Assembly: GCA_023665325.1 (NCBI GenBank)
Contig: JAMPED010000007.1
Coordinates: 46,598-79,690 of the forward strand
Origin: Acetobacter sp.
GTDB taxonomy: Bacteria > Pseudomonadota > Alphaproteobacteria > RF32 > CAG-239
Direction of reading: 5' to 3'
Length of the DNA: 33,093 bases
The notes under the pieces are model-generated. The model was given only the letters and a program-made list of their open reading frames with translations, ran no database searches and was not told the origin of the DNA. Below are positions 7,314-14,041 of the stretch, piece after piece; position 1 is the stretch's first letter, and every line of letters begins with the position of its first letter. Both the position numbers and the translations under genes were made by a program.

Positions 7314-7563
7314 AAAAAAGGTGGTCAGGGAGGTGCAAAATTACCCGTAACGGATCTGTTAGTCTTTAGACACACCTTTCGGCATTATCCTGAACATACA
7401 CTAACATTCCCCGACCATTGTTATGGACGGAGATATAGCCATTAAAACCTCGATTATAACGGTTTATAGCTATCGGTATATATCTCATACCGTACGAGTA
7501 GGGTTTGCACGCCCTCGCATCATCTCTGATGCTAAGAAAAACCATAAGAAATAGCTTTTCCTA
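7314..7563 (-). ncRNA. Unassigned structured RNA candidate, about 250 nt
   Basis: This fills the gene-free stretch between ppa and the membrane gene at 7668. Read on the minus strand it folds into successive helices. GCATCA-GAGA-TGATGC is at 7532-7517. A CGAG/CTCG hairpin lies at about 7517-7495. CGGTAT/ATACCG is at 7492-7474. A 12-bp helix with a 2-nt bulge (TAGCTATAAACC with GGTTT..ATGGCTA) spans 7472-7436. A 10-bp closing helix pairs 7417-7408 with 7331-7322. Inside it are GTTAGT/ACTAAC (7405-7400 with 7363-7358) and ATGCC-GAAA-GGTGT. Two GNRA-type loops, and G-U pairs that would be A-C mismatches on the other strand, indicate minus-strand transcription. A good promoter lies upstream and six T follow the closing helix. 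I find no RNase P, 6S, SRP or riboswitch signature. Confidence 0.65.
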
Positions 7564-7569
7564 TTAGTT

Positions 7570-7598
7570 ATCATATATAGTTGAAAATTAAATTGCAA
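7570..7598 (-). promoter_or_regulatory. Promoter of the structured RNA
   Basis: On the minus strand TTGCAA (7598-7593) and TATGAT (7575-7570) are 17 bp apart, so transcription should start near 7563. Confidence 0.65.
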
Positions 7599-7642
7599 TA
7601 TATTTTTTCAGATTTTGTGAAAAAATTTAGTTATATATGAAA

Positions 7643-7666
7643 AATCCCCCTAAAGAGAGGGGGATA
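7643..7666 (-). terminator. Rho-independent terminator of the minus-strand membrane operon
   Basis: CCCCC (7663-7659) and GGGGG (7650-7646) flank an 8-nt loop, extended by A-T pairs and followed by T on the minus strand. It begins right after the stop codon at 7668. Confidence 0.85.
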
Positions 7667-7667
7667 A

Positions 7668-8033
7668 TTAGTTTTTATTTTGATTTATTAGTTTGAGAAC
7701 ATCACCCATTCGGGCAAAAAATGTGCTGGTATCTTGAAAATACCGGCTTTTAAGGTCGTTTTGTTGATGGATTTCTTTAATTTCGGGAGCACCATTGTAC
7801 ATTCCGAGATAAAAGATACCAGAAATGGCAAAAATTATCAGCCACAAGAGTTTTCGACCTAATACGAAGAAGAATAATGCCAAAAAAGTACAGATACCAG
7901 CTGCCATATAAACAGAATAAATGGTGGCACTGGCGTTTTTAGTTAGTTCTAAATCTTCCAGAAAAAATAATCCAACGACACCAAGGGCTAAAAATTTGAG
8001 GAGGAATAATCCGAGTGTTAATAAAATAAACAT
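7668..8033 (-). CDS. Small multi-pass membrane protein of unknown function
   Basis: 121 aa, not recognised. Three hydrophobic segments are visible at about residues 2-25, 40-60 and 63-82, followed by a polar C-terminal tail (APEIKEIHQQNDLKSRYFQD...). The ATG at 8033 follows CTAGGAAAATACA, a modest ribosome-binding site. It lies 28 nt after the SPFH gene in the same direction and ends at a terminator, so it is probably the last gene of the NfeD-SPFH operon. Confidence 0.65.
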   Translation of the reverse strand: MFILLTLGLFLLKFLALGVVGLFFLEDLELTKNASATIYSVYMAAGICTFLALFFFVLGRKLLWLIIFAISGIFYLGMYNGAPEIKEIHQQNDLKSRYFQDTSTFFARMGDVLKLINQNKN

Positions 8034-8053
8034 TGTATTTTCCTAGAGAGAAA

Positions 8054-8070
8054 GGCACCTTTTAGGCGCC
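8054..8070 (-). terminator. Weak hairpin at the SPFH stop codon
   Basis: GGCGCC (8070-8065) pairs with GGTGCC (8059-8054), with one G-U pair on the minus strand, and TTTCTCTC follows. It overlaps the SPFH stop and may only reduce read-through into the small membrane gene. Confidence 0.35.
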
Positions 8071-9042
8071 TTTTTTCCCGATAAGCATTTCTTTGATACC
8101 ATCAACGGAACTTAGAACTGCAGTTGCTTCGTATGGCATATAAACAATCTTATTATCTTGTCCAGAAGTCATTTCTTTCATTGTTTCTAGATATTTCATT
8201 GCAATAAGATATTTATCAGCCTGACCTTTGGATGAAAGTGCTTCAATGATACGGTTGATAGCTTCTTTTTCGGCTTCGGCTTCAACCATACGTGCTTGTG
8301 CTACACCTTCAGCTTTTAGGATTGCCGCTTCTTTTTCACCTTCGGCTTGACGAATTGCAGCTTCTTTTTTACCTTCGGCGATGCGGATAGAAGATTCTTT
8401 CTCACCTTCAGCCTCATAAATCATTGCACGTTTTTCACGTTCTGCCTTCATTTGTTTATCCATTGCATTTTGGATATCTGATGGAGGGGTGATGTCTTGT
8501 AGTTCGATGCGGTTTACCTTTACGCCCCATTTGTCTGATGCACTATCAATAGTTTCACGCAATTCGCTATTGATTTTATCACGCGAGGTTAAGGTTTCTT
8601 GTAATTCCATTTTACCAATAAGTTGACGAAGGGTAGTCTGAGTTAATTTTTCAATTGCCTCATATAAGTTTTCAACACCGTATACAGCTTTTTCAGGATT
8701 TACAATTTGAAAGTATAAAACAGCATTGATAGAGATAGATACGTTATCTCTGGTGATTACGCTTTGCCGTGGAAAATCGCATACGGTTTCACGCAAGTCA
8801 ATACGGGTACTTTTCTGCATATACGAAGATGAACCGCCATCACGATAATTTACGGTTACTTTTTTGTAGATGGCTTTAGGTTCGTCAATAAATGGTACAA
8901 CGAAATTTAGACCAGCCGTGAGAGTTTCTTTATATTTACCTAGGCGTTGAATAATAACTACTTCTTGCTGTTCAACGATGATACAGCCTTTAACAGTGAT
9001 GTATAAGGCAAGAATAATCAGTAAGGTTAAAAAGGTGGTCAT
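8062..9042 (-). CDS. SPFH/Band 7 (stomatin-like) membrane protein, QmcA type
   Basis: 326 aa. An N-terminal membrane anchor (about 3-22) is followed by the SPFH domain, with QQEVVIIQRLGKYKETLTAGLNFVVPF, TRDNVSISINAVLYFQI and VNRIELQDITPP. A helical stretch then contains repeated AEGEKEAAI-like units (about 205-250). Such proteins form oligomeric rings in the inner membrane and influence quality control by FtsH-type proteases. Its ATG overlaps the NfeD stop by 4 bases; NfeD-SPFH pairs are a known functional unit. The closest named relatives are QmcA and stomatin rather than HflK/C, because no partner homologue is adjacent. Confidence 0.92.
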   Translation of the reverse strand: MTTFLTLLIILALYITVKGCIIVEQQEVVIIQRLGKYKETLTAGLNFVVPFIDEPKAIYKKVTVNYRDGGSSSYMQKSTRIDLRETVCDFPRQSVITRDNVSISINAVLYFQIVNPEKAVYGVENLYEAIEKLTQTTLRQLIGKMELQETLTSRDKINSELRETIDSASDKWGVKVNRIELQDITPPSDIQNAMDKQMKAEREKRAMIYEAEGEKESSIRIAEGKKEAAIRQAEGEKEAAILKAEGVAQARMVEAEAEKEAINRIIEALSSKGQADKYLIAMKYLETMKEMTSGQDNKIVYMPYEATAVLSSVDGIKEMLIGKKGA

Positions 9043-9479
9043 TGTTTGGTTCCTTTCTTTGCAACAAACATTGTTAAGTCATTATGGCGCAAAATGGTTA
9101 CTTTTGCTCCTTTTTTTATGTTAGGCGCATCTTCGTCTGTGGTGCGTGCTTCCCAATCTTCATCATAGATGCTTATACGCCCACTGAATGCTGTAATATC
9201 GGTGATTGCTGTGGCAATTTTGCCAATATATTGTGATTCAAAACTGTGTTCTTTATCTTTTTGGGGATTGATGTTTAAGAATGGTCTTAAAAATAGAATA
9301 AAAAGAATCGATAATACACAAAAAATTGGAATCAGTATGTTGTAATTATCTGTTCCTATTCCTAGTAAAGCACAGATTACAGCGGCAGCACTAAAGTTGA
9401 GGAAAAATACGGTCATTGTATAAATTTCAGCAATCAAAAAAATGAGTGCGACAATTAAAAAAACGAGCCACGCAGACAT
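9039..9479 (-). CDS. Short NfeD-like membrane protein
   Basis: 146 aa with two or three N-terminal membrane segments (residues about 3-25 and 29-65) and a C-terminal soluble OB-fold-like domain beginning QYIGKIATAITDI, including GRISIYDEDWEA and KKGAKVTILRHNDLTMFV. This is the short NfeD1b form without the ClpP-like protease domain. It is paired with the SPFH gene through an ATGA overlap. The ATG at 9479 follows AAGGAGCTTAATTAT. Confidence 0.88.
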   Translation of the reverse strand: MSAWLVFLIVALIFLIAEIYTMTVFFLNFSAAAVICALLGIGTDNYNILIPIFCVLSILFILFLRPFLNINPQKDKEHSFESQYIGKIATAITDITAFSGRISIYDEDWEARTTDEDAPNIKKGAKVTILRHNDLTMFVAKKGTKQ

Positions 9480-9558
9480 TATAATTAAGCTCCTTAAATA
9501 AGTTATATTATATGGCAGTATAAGCAGGGATTGTTTTATTTTTCGTTAAGATAATTGC

Positions 9559-10785
9559 TTAATTTGCAGCAGGTAATTTATTGTGATAAATTTTGTATAA
9601 TAAAATAGTGAAAGCAGTGATGTAAAATACACCAAAGGTGACGAATGCTCCAGAGAAACTTAATCCTTCAATTCCCTCTGATGGAGTGACTACAAATTTA
9701 AATAATATGAGTGAAATACCAGAGATGGTTTGTTGGAGCATATTGTTGACAGAGGAGATGGTTGCTCGTGTTTCTTCAATCGCGAATGTGTGGATATGGT
9801 TGATATTAGCGATGGCAAATGCAAGTTGAAATCCGATGCCGATGCAAACAAAAATTAAGCATATAATGGCAAGGTTTGGCATTTTGAAATAGAAACCTAA
9901 AATCATACAGGCGAATGAGTAGACGCATAAAAAAGTGGTAACAACTAGAAGACGGTTAAAGCCGAAAAATTTTTTTAGCTGATTAACGTAATATGAAAAT
10001 CCAGCACGGAGGGCGTGATTGATAACTGATACATAGCTAAACATTACAATCGGTGCAGCAGAGATTTTGAGTAAAGGCTGAAAACTCCAGCAGAATAGGG
10101 ATGTTGTTGAGAAGAGAAGGGCTGAAAAAATGATGTATAAATTGATATTGCGATTAGTTAATGTTGCAACTAATGTTTCTTTAATTTCCATAAATTTTTG
10201 AGAGATAGTTTTACCGCGAGGCTTGGCTGAGGGTGGGTTAGGAAGTGATGTTAATAGTAAAATACTAGTGAGGGTTAAAATAAGCTCCAGAGCGAGGAGA
10301 ATCGTGGTGCCATAATGCTTATATAATATAGCACTAAAGATGGCAGCAAACATTGCTCCACCAGACATTGCGAAGTTTGTTCTGCCACATTCTTTGAGCA
10401 TCCTTTTTGTTTTGTTTTTATCTTTGAGGTAATCGTATATGTAACTGTCATAAACACCGGATAAAAAAGAACGTGAAAGAGCATTAAATAATTCGCCTAA
10501 AAGGACGATATAAATACCCGAAAAAGAGAGCCAGAGAGCAGCACGTAGGAAGAAAAAAGCAAAGGCTAATATCAATACTTTTTTTTTGGAAAGAAGATCT
10601 GCAATGTATCCGCAAGGTATTTCAAAAATAATTCCAGTCAGCTGGAAAATTCCTTGAAACATAAAAAAATCGGCAATGGTTAAACCATTTTGTTGATAAA
10701 AGAGTAAGAGGACGGGGGCTAAGTATAATTGAGAACGTAGGAAGCAAGCAATATCTAACTTTTTTAAAGGGTTTAATGACTTCAT
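9559..10785 (-). CDS. Major facilitator superfamily transporter
   Basis: 408-aa integral membrane protein with about 12 hydrophobic segments. The loop between segments 2 and 3 reads GYIADLLSKKKVLI, the usual MFS motif A position (G-x-x-x-D, then basic residues). It begins MKSLNPLKKLDIACFLRSQLYLAPV, typical of the DHA-type branch. The substrate cannot be inferred. It is on its own, with gaps of 79 nt to nfeD and about 145 nt to the DUF2934 gene. Confidence 0.88.
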   Translation of the reverse strand: MKSLNPLKKLDIACFLRSQLYLAPVLLLFYQQNGLTIADFFMFQGIFQLTGIIFEIPCGYIADLLSKKKVLILAFAFFFLRAALWLSFSGIYIVLLGELFNALSRSFLSGVYDSYIYDYLKDKNKTKRMLKECGRTNFAMSGGAMFAAIFSAILYKHYGTTILLALELILTLTSILLLTSLPNPPSAKPRGKTISQKFMEIKETLVATLTNRNINLYIIFSALLFSTTSLFCWSFQPLLKISAAPIVMFSYVSVINHALRAGFSYYVNQLKKFFGFNRLLVVTTFLCVYSFACMILGFYFKMPNLAIICLIFVCIGIGFQLAFAIANINHIHTFAIEETRATISSVNNMLQQTISGISLILFKFVVTPSEGIEGLSFSGAFVTFGVFYITAFTILLYKIYHNKLPAAN

Positions 10786-10889
10786 TTTGAGTGCCTTTTT
10801 TATGTTTCACTTGTCGTATTTTAAAATGTGAGAGCTTAAGATAAAGTAAATAAAAAAAAGGATAACAAAGTGTTTTTAAATATAAAAAA

Positions 10890-10917
10890 AACCACCCCGG
10901 CAGAGGTGGTTTTTTTA
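10890..10917 (-). terminator. Rho-independent terminator of the DUF2934-like gene (bidirectional shape)
   Basis: AACCACC (10890-10896) pairs with GGTGGTT (10905-10911), flanked by A-runs and T-runs on both sides. It lies directly after the stop codon at 10931 on the minus strand. Confidence 0.85.
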
Positions 10918-10930
10918 GCTTTTATAAATC

Positions 10931-11158
10931 TTATTTCTTCGCTTTAGATTTAGAAGAAGATGTAGATTTTTTAGCAGCTGTTTTGGTTGCTGTTTTCTTT
11001 GCAGAGCAAGAAGAGCTGCAGCAAGATTTTGTAGCTTTAGAGCCATAAATCTGCTCAATTGCCATATTCCAGAATTTTTCATCCTGACCAAATGGGCAGC
11101 CAGCATTTTGCCAATTGTAATAAGCAGCTTCTCTAATTAAATTTTCATTGAATGTCAT
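10931..11158 (-). CDS. Small DUF2934-like protein with Cys cluster and basic tail
   Basis: 75 aa. The N-terminal half, IREAAYYNWQNAGCPFGQDEKFW, matches the DUF2934 pattern (R-x-x-A-Y-x-x-W, then G-x-P). It is followed by CCSSSC (about 46-51) and a tail of Lys, Ala, Ser and Thr (AKKTATKTAAKKSTSSSKSKAKK) resembling histone-H1-like low-complexity tails. The ATG at 11158 follows TTGGAGATTTGAA. It has its own promoter and terminator. The role is unknown; the tail suggests nucleic-acid binding, and the cysteines could bind metal or form disulfides. Confidence 0.75.
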   Translation of the reverse strand: MTFNENLIREAAYYNWQNAGCPFGQDEKFWNMAIEQIYGSKATKSCCSSSCSAKKTATKTAAKKSTSSSKSKAKK

Positions 11159-11195
11159 TTCAAATCTCCAATAATTTTGTTATAAAACAATGTTA

Positions 11196-11223
11196 AGTAT
11201 AAGTATAATTTTTTTTTTGTAAA
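11196..11223 (-). promoter_or_regulatory. Promoter of the DUF2934-like gene
   Basis: On the minus strand TTTACA (11223-11218) and TATACT (11201-11196) are 16 bp apart. A second TATACT lies 6 nt upstream, and a run of A fills the spacer. Confidence 0.55.
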
Positions 11224-11328
11224 TACGATTTTGCAATCGGATTTTCTTTACGTCCTGTATATACATAAATAAATTAAAAAATGATTAAAAAAAGAGGGTT
11301 AATTTAATTTTTTTTTACTCTTAAAAAT

Positions 11329-11432
11329 TGGGGTAGAAAAGGTGTTTTTTTAGAGTGCGAAAAAGAGGTCTAATTTTTTGAAATTAAAATATAAAATCTT
11401 ATTTATATTTTATTAAAAAAGTGGGGTAGAAA
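11329..11432. repeat. Direct repeat TGGGGTAGAAA in the glg leader
   Basis: The 11-mer occurs at 11329-11339 and 11422-11432, both preceded by A/T-runs, inside a gap (11159-11715) made almost entirely of A and T. A G-rich motif repeated in such a background could be a pair of regulator sites for the glg operon. I see no gene in this 557-base gap. Confidence 0.35.
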
Positions 11433-11643
11433 TAGTAGATATTTGATTGAAAAAGATGTGTAAATATTTTTTTTGATTTTTTTTGTGTTGCTTGTGTAAA
11501 AAATGGATGGGAAGGTTATATAAAAAATAGGTATGAAAAAAGATGAGTTTTTTTATTATTTTTAAAAACAGTTTTAAAACAAGATGCTATTGATTTTAAA
11601 AGGAAAAACAAACTAAAAAAACGATTTTTTTTTGACAATTTTC

Positions 11644-11672
11644 TTGCTTTTTTTTTGTTTTGTTTTTATAGA
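11644..11672 (+). promoter_or_regulatory. Likely promoter of glgB-glgX-malQ
   Basis: TTGCTT (11644-11649) and TATAGA (11667-11672) are 17 bp apart, ending 43 nt before the glgB ATG. A better -35 hexamer, TTGACA at 11632-11637, has no -10 at proper distance. A long T-run fills the spacer. Confidence 0.45.
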
Positions 11673-11715
11673 TAAAACGTAACCTATTTTTTATTTATAT
11701 TTTGGAGTTATAGTT

Positions 11716-14013
11716 ATGGTCAACACAGTTAAAAAACAGACTGTAAAAAATGAGGAAAAAGGACAAGAGCAAAATTTTGCTATTTTAAGTCCGATGGGAG
11801 AGAATATGAAAAATTTACTTTCAAAAAATGAGATGGAATGCATCATTAACGGTGATTATGAAAATGTGATGGCTGTGTTGGGTATTCACCGTGATAAGGG
11901 GAGCAAGGAAGTTTATATCCGTGCATATAAGCCGAATACAAATTCAATTGAACTATTGGATGGTAATGGCAATTCTTTGGGAATGATGACTAAGTTGGAT
12001 GCCAGAGGTTTCTATCAAATCAATTTAGGGGTGACTAATACAGATGGTTTTACGCATAAGTTTAAGATAACTAATGATAAAAATGAATCTTATATTGAGG
12101 AAGATATTTATTCGTATCCATCTATTTTGGGTGATATTGATGAATATTTGTTTGCTGAAGGTAATCATCTAGATTTGTATAAAAAACTTGGGGCACACAT
12201 TATGGAAATTAACGGTGTGAAAGGTGTAGGCTTTTCTGTGTGGGCACCAAATGCCAAACGTGTTTCTGTTGTTGGTGCATTTAATAATTGGGATGGTCGT
12301 GTTAATGTGATGCGCAAACATTTTAACTGTGGTGTATGGGATATTTTTATTCCGAATATTTCAGAGGGTGAATATTATAAATTTGAAGTTAAAACCCACG
12401 AGGGATATATTTTGACGAAAAGCGATCCGATGGCATTTTATGCTGAAGTTCGTCCAAATACTGCGTCTATCGTGTATGATTTAAATCATTATAATTGGAA
12501 TGATAATGAATGGATGAAGTATCGTGCGGCATATAACAGTTTTGATCGTGCGACAAGTATTTATGAAGTTCATCTTGGCTCTTGGCGTAGAAATGGTGAG
12601 GATGGATCTGAGTTTTTGAATTATCGAGAGCTGGCAGATACCTTGGTTCCGTATGTGATGAATATGGGCTTTACGCACGTTGAGTTTTTGCCAGTATGTG
12701 AACATCCGTTTGATGGTTCTTGGGGCTATCAGGTAACAGGTTTATTTGCACCGACTTCGCGCTTTGGGACTCCGGATGATTTTCGTTATATGATTGATAA
12801 ATTCCATCAGGCTAATATTGGTGTGATTATGGACTGGGTTCCGGCGCATTTTCCGAAAGATGGACACGGTTTAGTAGAGTTTGACGGAACGCATCTTTAT
12901 GAACACGCTGATCCGCGTAAAGGTGAACATAAAGATTGGGGAACAAAGATTTATAACTATGGACGTACAGAAGTTAGTAATGTTCTTTGTTCTAGTGCAT
13001 TATATTGGCTTAAAGAATATCATATTGATGGATTACGTGTTGATGCGGTAGCTTCGATGTTATATCTTGATTATTCACGCAATGATGGTGAATGGGTACC
13101 GAATATTTATGGCGGTAATGAAAATTTAGAGGCAATTGCATTTATTCGTAAGATGAATGAGTTGTGCTATGGTAATTGCGAAGGTGTAATGACGTGCGCT
13201 GAAGAATCGACTGCTTGGCCGATGGTTTCTCGTCCGACTTCTATGGGGGGATTGGGATTTGGCTATAAGTGGAATATGGGCTGGATGAATGATACGCTTT
13301 CGTACATTAGCAAAGATCCTGTTTATCGTAAATATGAACACGGTAAGCTGACATTTGGATTGCTTTATGCGTTTAATGAAAACTTTATTTTGCCGATTTC
13401 GCACGATGAAGTTGTTCACGGCAAAGGTTCTATGCTTCAAAAAATGCCGGGTGATGAATGGCAAAAATTTGCAAATTTAAGAGCATATTATGGTTTTATG
13501 TGGACACATCCGGGTAAGAAACTTCTGTTTATGGGCTGTGAATTTGGACAAGATTGGGAGTGGAATGCTGCTGAAAGTTTGCGTTGGCATTTATTACAGT
13601 ACCCGATGTATAAAGGTATGCAGAATTGTGTGCGTGATTTGAATTTGATGTACAAAGGGAATTCTGCTTTTTATGAAGAAGATTTTGATGGTAAAGGGTT
13701 TGAGTGGATTGACCACGCAAATGCAAATGATAGCGTCATTTCTTATATTCGTCGCGGGCACGATTATAACAATTATATGATTGTTATTTCGAATTTTACT
13801 CCGGTGGTTCGAGAGGGCTTTAAACTTGGTGTGCCAGATAGCGGTGTATATCAAGAAATCTTCAATAGTGATGATAAAAGCTATTGGGGAAGTGGTGTTA
13901 AGAATGAAGGTGAGTTGATTGCTTCTGATGAAGGAATGCACGGTCGAGCACATTCAATTGAGCTTACTCTTCCACCGCTTTCTACCATTGTGTTAAAGCA
14001 TATCAGATATTAA
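11716..14013 (+). CDS. glgB: 1,4-alpha-glucan branching enzyme
   Basis: 765-aa GH13 enzyme that cuts alpha-1,4 chains and rejoins them as alpha-1,6 branches in glycogen. An N-terminal CBM48-type region reads GVGFSVWAPNAKRVSVVGAFNNWDG. The catalytic barrel has region I GVIMDWVPAHFP, region II GLRVDAVASM (nucleophile D443), region III CAEEST (E496/E497) and region IV LPISHDEVVHGKGS (D564). Length is close to E. coli GlgB (728 aa); the first 30 or so residues are a low-complexity extension. The ATG at 11716 follows TTGGAG. It is first in the operon with glgX and malQ. Confidence 0.97.
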   Translation: MVNTVKKQTVKNEEKGQEQNFAILSPMGENMKNLLSKNEMECIINGDYENVMAVLGIHRDKGSKEVYIRAYKPNTNSIELLDGNGNSLGMMTKLDARGFYQINLGVTNTDGFTHKFKITNDKNESYIEEDIYSYPSILGDIDEYLFAEGNHLDLYKKLGAHIMEINGVKGVGFSVWAPNAKRVSVVGAFNNWDGRVNVMRKHFNCGVWDIFIPNISEGEYYKFEVKTHEGYILTKSDPMAFYAEVRPNTASIVYDLNHYNWNDNEWMKYRAAYNSFDRATSIYEVHLGSWRRNGEDGSEFLNYRELADTLVPYVMNMGFTHVEFLPVCEHPFDGSWGYQVTGLFAPTSRFGTPDDFRYMIDKFHQANIGVIMDWVPAHFPKDGHGLVEFDGTHLYEHADPRKGEHKDWGTKIYNYGRTEVSNVLCSSALYWLKEYHIDGLRVDAVASMLYLDYSRNDGEWVPNIYGGNENLEAIAFIRKMNELCYGNCEGVMTCAEESTAWPMVSRPTSMGGLGFGYKWNMGWMNDTLSYISKDPVYRKYEHGKLTFGLLYAFNENFILPISHDEVVHGKGSMLQKMPGDEWQKFANLRAYYGFMWTHPGKKLLFMGCEFGQDWEWNAAESLRWHLLQYPMYKGMQNCVRDLNLMYKGNSAFYEEDFDGKGFEWIDHANANDSVISYIRRGHDYNNYMIVISNFTPVVREGFKLGVPDSGVYQEIFNSDDKSYWGSGVKNEGELIASDEGMHGRAHSIELTLPPLSTIVLKHIRY

Positions 14014-14041
14014 GGCAACACTTAATAAAAAGAGAGGTAAT

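Noticed and set aside
7366..7488. Minus-strand 40-codon frame beginning MRYIPIAINRYNRGFNGY inside the structured RNA
   Set aside because: It looks protein-like, but the ATG lies within a hairpin, has no ribosome-binding site, and the frame runs through all the major helices. It is best explained as chance within an RNA gene, though a dual-function RNA is not excluded.
7314..7563. Structured RNA as RNase P RNA, 6S RNA or TPP riboswitch
   Set aside because: The universal GAGGAAAGTCC and ACAGAA boxes of RNase P are absent, there is no single long 6S hairpin, and although CAGGATAATGCC resembles part of the TPP element, CTGAGA and the closing helices are missing.
8205..8460. Repeats in the SPFH gene as a DNA repeat array
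   Set aside because: The repetition is at protein level (AEGEKEAAI units of the coiled-coil region), normal for SPFH proteins.
12481..13953. Long antisense frames in glgB
   Set aside because: They are shadow frames of a strongly conserved GH13 gene, rich in Ile/His/Asn as expected from antisense of AT-rich coding DNA.
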